Of a stretch of 7,653 bases of DNA, positions 5,643 to 7,653 are shown in pieces (the stretch's first letter is position 1; every line of letters starts with the position of its first letter). Made by a program: the position numbers and the translations under genes. The DNA is from an uncultured Succinatimonas sp. (GTDB lineage Bacteria > Pseudomonadota > Gammaproteobacteria > Enterobacterales > Succinivibrionaceae). The notes beneath the pieces were generated by a model, which was given only the letters and a program-made list of their open reading frames with translations, ran no database searches and was not told where the DNA came from. The DNA is taken from the NCBI GenBank assembly GCA_900548485.1, contig URKL01000084.1, positions 1 to 7,653 on the forward strand, written 5' to 3'.

Positions 5643-6584
5643 ATGGCAGCTTTAGCGAGCTTAGCTGGAAAAAAAAGCAAATTAAATATACGACACCAAA
5701 ATAATTGGCGCGATCGAGCTTTGATCTTCTTGCCCTATATGTGGATGCTCCTCTTTTTCTTGGTGCCTTTTTTAATTATTTTTAAGATCTCCTTTTCTGT
5801 AACAGAAATTGCGATCCCTCCTTATTCGCCTATCATCACCTTTGAAGATGGAGCGATGCAAATTCTTTTGCATTTGGAAAACTACACCAATATCTTTACA
5901 GATCCTGACGGCACCTATATGCAGTCATATCTAAAGTCTTTGGAAGTAGCAGCTTTTTCCACGCTATTTTGTCTTATCATCGGTTATCCTATAGCTTGGG
6001 CTTTGGCAACTTGCAAGAACACCACTCGAAATGTCTTGTTCATGCTGATTATCATGCCAAGTTGGATTTCCTTTGTAGTGCGTATTTATGCATGGATGAC
6101 TCTTTTGAAAAAAGATGGTCTTATCAATGATATTTTATTAACCCTAGGTATCATTGATAGTCCGATTCATATGTTACAGACTGACTTTGCTGTATATATT
6201 GGTATTGTTTATTGCTACCTACCTTATATGGTATTGCCACTCTTTTCAGCTTTAATGAAGGTTGATTATTCTCTCATTGAAGCTGCTTATGATTTAGGAT
6301 GTCGTCCGGTTAAGACCTTCTTCAATGCTTTAGTTCCGCAAACAAAGAGCGGTATCATCGCCGGCTCAATGTTAGTGTTCATTCCTGCTATGGGTGAGTA
6401 CGTAATTCCGGAGCTTTTAGGTGGCAAAGAGAGTATCCTCATCGGCCGTATATTATGGCAAGAGTTCTTCAACAACCGTGATTGGCCATTAGCATCTGCT
6501 GTAGCTATCACTATGTTGGCTATTCTTTCCATTCCGATCGTTTGGTTCTTAAAGAATCAGCGTAAAGTCGGAGGACAATCTTAA
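5643..6584 (+). CDS. potH: Putrescine ABC transporter permease PotH
   Basis: A 313-residue inner-membrane permease that forms the putrescine channel with PotI. It has six predicted membrane spans, roughly at residues 28-50, 97-122, 130-152, 182-205, 237-257 and 284-303. The EAA loop that contacts PotG is EAAYDLGCRPVKTFF (213-227). Similarity to E. coli PotH (317 residues) is strong, for example in IIGYPIAWA, PSWISFVVRIYAWM and the shared LWQEFFNNRDWP stretch at 271-282. It starts 20 bases after the potG stop codon, with AAGGAAG (5628-5634) 8 bases before the ATG, so it is translated from the same messenger RNA as potG. Confidence 0.95.
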   Translation: MAALASLAGKKSKLNIRHQNNWRDRALIFLPYMWMLLFFLVPFLIIFKISFSVTEIAIPPYSPIITFEDGAMQILLHLENYTNIFTDPDGTYMQSYLKSLEVAAFSTLFCLIIGYPIAWALATCKNTTRNVLFMLIIMPSWISFVVRIYAWMTLLKKDGLINDILLTLGIIDSPIHMLQTDFAVYIGIVYCYLPYMVLPLFSALMKVDYSLIEAAYDLGCRPVKTFFNALVPQTKSGIIAGSMLVFIPAMGEYVIPELLGGKESILIGRILWQEFFNNRDWPLASAVAITMLAILSIPIVWFLKNQRKVGGQS

Positions 6585-7448
6585 ATGAACAAGAATAAAT
6601 CTGCTATCTTGAGAGTTTTAGTATTAATTTTGGCTTTAAGCTTCTTATATTTACCTATTGTTACCTTGATGGCTTATTCATTCAATGAAAATAAGATGGT
6701 AACTGTATGGACTGAGTTTTCCTTACGCTGGTATGACACTCTATTCCATGACGCTGCTATCATCAAGGCTGTAGGTATCTCGCTTACTATCGGCTTTTTA
6801 ACTGCATGTGCTTCAGTTGTCATTGGTACCTTAGCTGCGTTCGTAATTGTTCGTGCTAATCGTTTTACCGGTGAAACTGCCTTTATGTTGTTTATGACAG
6901 CCCCGATGGTTTTGCCTGAGGTTATAACTGGTTTGGCCCTATTGTTACTTTTTGTAACTTTAGGTGATTTCATACCTGTTTTTGCTGACCGCGGTATCAT
7001 TGCCATTTGGATTGCACATGTAACTTTCTGCTCTGCTTATGCAACAGTAGTTATCCGTTCTCGTTTTGTAGAGCTTGATATTTCTATTGAAGAGGCAGCT
7101 AAAGACTTAGGTGCAGGTCCAATCAAGGTCTTCTTTGCGATCATCCTTCCTGCAATTATGCCTTCTGAGGTTGCAGCCTTCTTATTATCATTTACCATGT
7201 CTATGGATGATTTGGTTATTACAAGCTTCGTAGCCGGACCTGATTCCACTACCTTGCCAATGTTGATCTTCTCATCCGTACGTCGTGGTTTATCGCCTGA
7301 AATTAATGCTTTAGCCACAATCATTGTCTTGATCGTTGCAGCTTGTACCTTCTTTGCTTGGTTATCTACTATCAAAAAGCAAAAACGTAAAGCTCGTAAC
7401 GCAGCAATCGCTAAAGCTGCAGCAAAAGAAGAATTAGAGCAACTCTAA
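6585..7448 (+). CDS. potI: Putrescine ABC transporter permease PotI
   Basis: A 287-residue inner-membrane permease, partner of PotH. It has six predicted spans, roughly at residues 9-31, 62-90, 99-126, 136-158, 186-207 and 239-261. The EAA loop is EEAAKDLGAGPIKVFF (169-184). Strong matches to E. coli PotI (281 residues) include YSFNENKMVTVW, IWIAHVTFC, MDDLVITSFVAGP and SPEINALAT. The ATG directly follows the potH stop with no gap, and GGAGG (6570-6574) inside the end of potH serves as ribosome-binding site, so translation of the two is probably coupled. The cytoplasmic tail after residue 262 is rich in Lys and Ala. No binding-protein gene follows before the terminator. Confidence 0.95.
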   Translation: MNKNKSAILRVLVLILALSFLYLPIVTLMAYSFNENKMVTVWTEFSLRWYDTLFHDAAIIKAVGISLTIGFLTACASVVIGTLAAFVIVRANRFTGETAFMLFMTAPMVLPEVITGLALLLLFVTLGDFIPVFADRGIIAIWIAHVTFCSAYATVVIRSRFVELDISIEEAAKDLGAGPIKVFFAIILPAIMPSEVAAFLLSFTMSMDDLVITSFVAGPDSTTLPMLIFSSVRRGLSPEINALATIIVLIVAACTFFAWLSTIKKQKRKARNAAIAKAAAKEELEQL

Positions 7449-7454
7449 AATTGT

Positions 7455-7487
7455 AAAATCTCCCAAAATTTTGGGAGATTTTTATCT
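7455..7487. terminator. Rho-independent terminator of potGHI
   Basis: A perfect 28-bp palindrome (7455-7482) can form a 14-bp stem with the centre CCCAAAATTTTGGG; in practice some central bases would form the loop. It ends in TTTTT (7479-7483) and starts 6 bases after the potI stop codon. The opposite strand also has T-rich flanks, so it may end transcription of the minus-strand gene entering from the right. Confidence 0.85.
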
Positions 7488-7553
7488 TTCATAAGTTAAT
7501 ACCTTTTTTTTACATATACTTGCTAAAAAAATAGATATTCCTTTTTTGTTTTT

Positions 7554-7653
7554 TTAAGCAAAATCTTTTTTTAAAGGTATAATGTGCACGTTCCCATACG
7601 CATAGCGCTTATCCCGGCCGAACTTCAAAAACAGTACCAGCACGATCAGCGCT
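7554..7653 (-). CDS. C-terminal fragment of an unidentified, possibly membrane, protein
   Basis: A minus-strand frame is open from the window edge (first whole codon 7650-7652) to TAA at 7554-7556 and encodes 32 residues. They begin with a hydrophobic stretch, ALIVLVLFL, followed by a basic segment containing KFGRDKRYAYGNVHII. This looks like the end of a last membrane helix and a short cytoplasmic tail. The codons (CTG, GTG, CGG, GCG) are richer in GC than those of the neighbouring genes. The other two minus-strand frames hit stops quickly. I do not recognise the family, and 32 residues cannot prove a gene. A perfect TATAAT on the plus strand (7578-7583) overlaps it and is an alternative explanation of this end. 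Confidence 0.4.
   Translation of the reverse strand, partial: ALIVLVLFLKFGRDKRYAYGNVHIIPLKKDFA

Noticed and set aside
6287..7375. Several minus-strand open frames of 81-112 codons under potH and potI
   Set aside because: They are complementary shadows of well-conserved permease genes and lack ribosome-binding sites and recognisable domains.
7578..7583. Perfect TATAAT on the plus strand as the promoter of a gene to the right
   Set aside because: No -35 better than TTAAGC (18 bp upstream) is present, the next plus-strand ATG frame closes within eight codons, and the minus-strand reading frame crosses the site. It is kept only as an alternative.
1..7653. CRISPR arrays, tRNA or rRNA genes, insertion-sequence ends
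   Set aside because: I saw no regularly spaced repeats, cloverleaf-like sequence, ribosomal RNA signature or transposase frame.

Overview
The window looks like chromosomal DNA of a low-GC gammaproteobacterium. PotG, PotH and PotI follow the E. coli proteins closely along their whole length, and two sites resemble CRP boxes. AT-rich codons and spacers would suit a Succinivibrionaceae-like gut anaerobe, but that placement is inference.

Left block (1-2809): an IlvD/Edd-family Fe-S dehydratase (minus, 173-1861) is divergent from a DgoR-like GntR/FCD repressor gene (plus, 2049-2774). Their spacer holds a perfect TATAAT for each direction. It also holds a 17-bp palindrome fitting the FadR-type GntR consensus TNGTNNNACNA, and a CRP-like box about 60 bp upstream of the predicted dehydratase start. 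A second palindrome with the same GTAnTAC core lies at 26-48, with another CRP-like half-site behind it and a candidate -10 at the same offset. The simplest reading is a sugar-acid catabolic regulon, induced through the GntR protein and activated by CRP, that continues left of the window. The substrate is not known. The regulator gene ends in a strong hairpin terminator that may work in both directions.

Middle (2845-4029, minus): a full-length YqhD/BDH-type iron-containing alcohol dehydrogenase homologue in which all four metal-ligand positions, the catalytic-histidine position and the GGGS nucleotide-binding motif are replaced. It is an intact reading frame but probably a pseudoenzyme, and is the most unusual gene here.

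Spacer 4030-4404: 375 bp of AT-rich divergent regulatory DNA with a candidate promoter, short repeats and an 11-bp inverted repeat in the potG leader.

Right block (4405-7482, plus): potG-potH-potI, the ATPase and two permeases of a putrescine ABC importer, tightly packed and closed by a 14-bp-stem terminator. The binding-protein gene potF, which precedes potG in E. coli, is absent here. The last 100 bases carry the C-terminal end of a minus-strand reading frame, richer in GC, that leaves the window.
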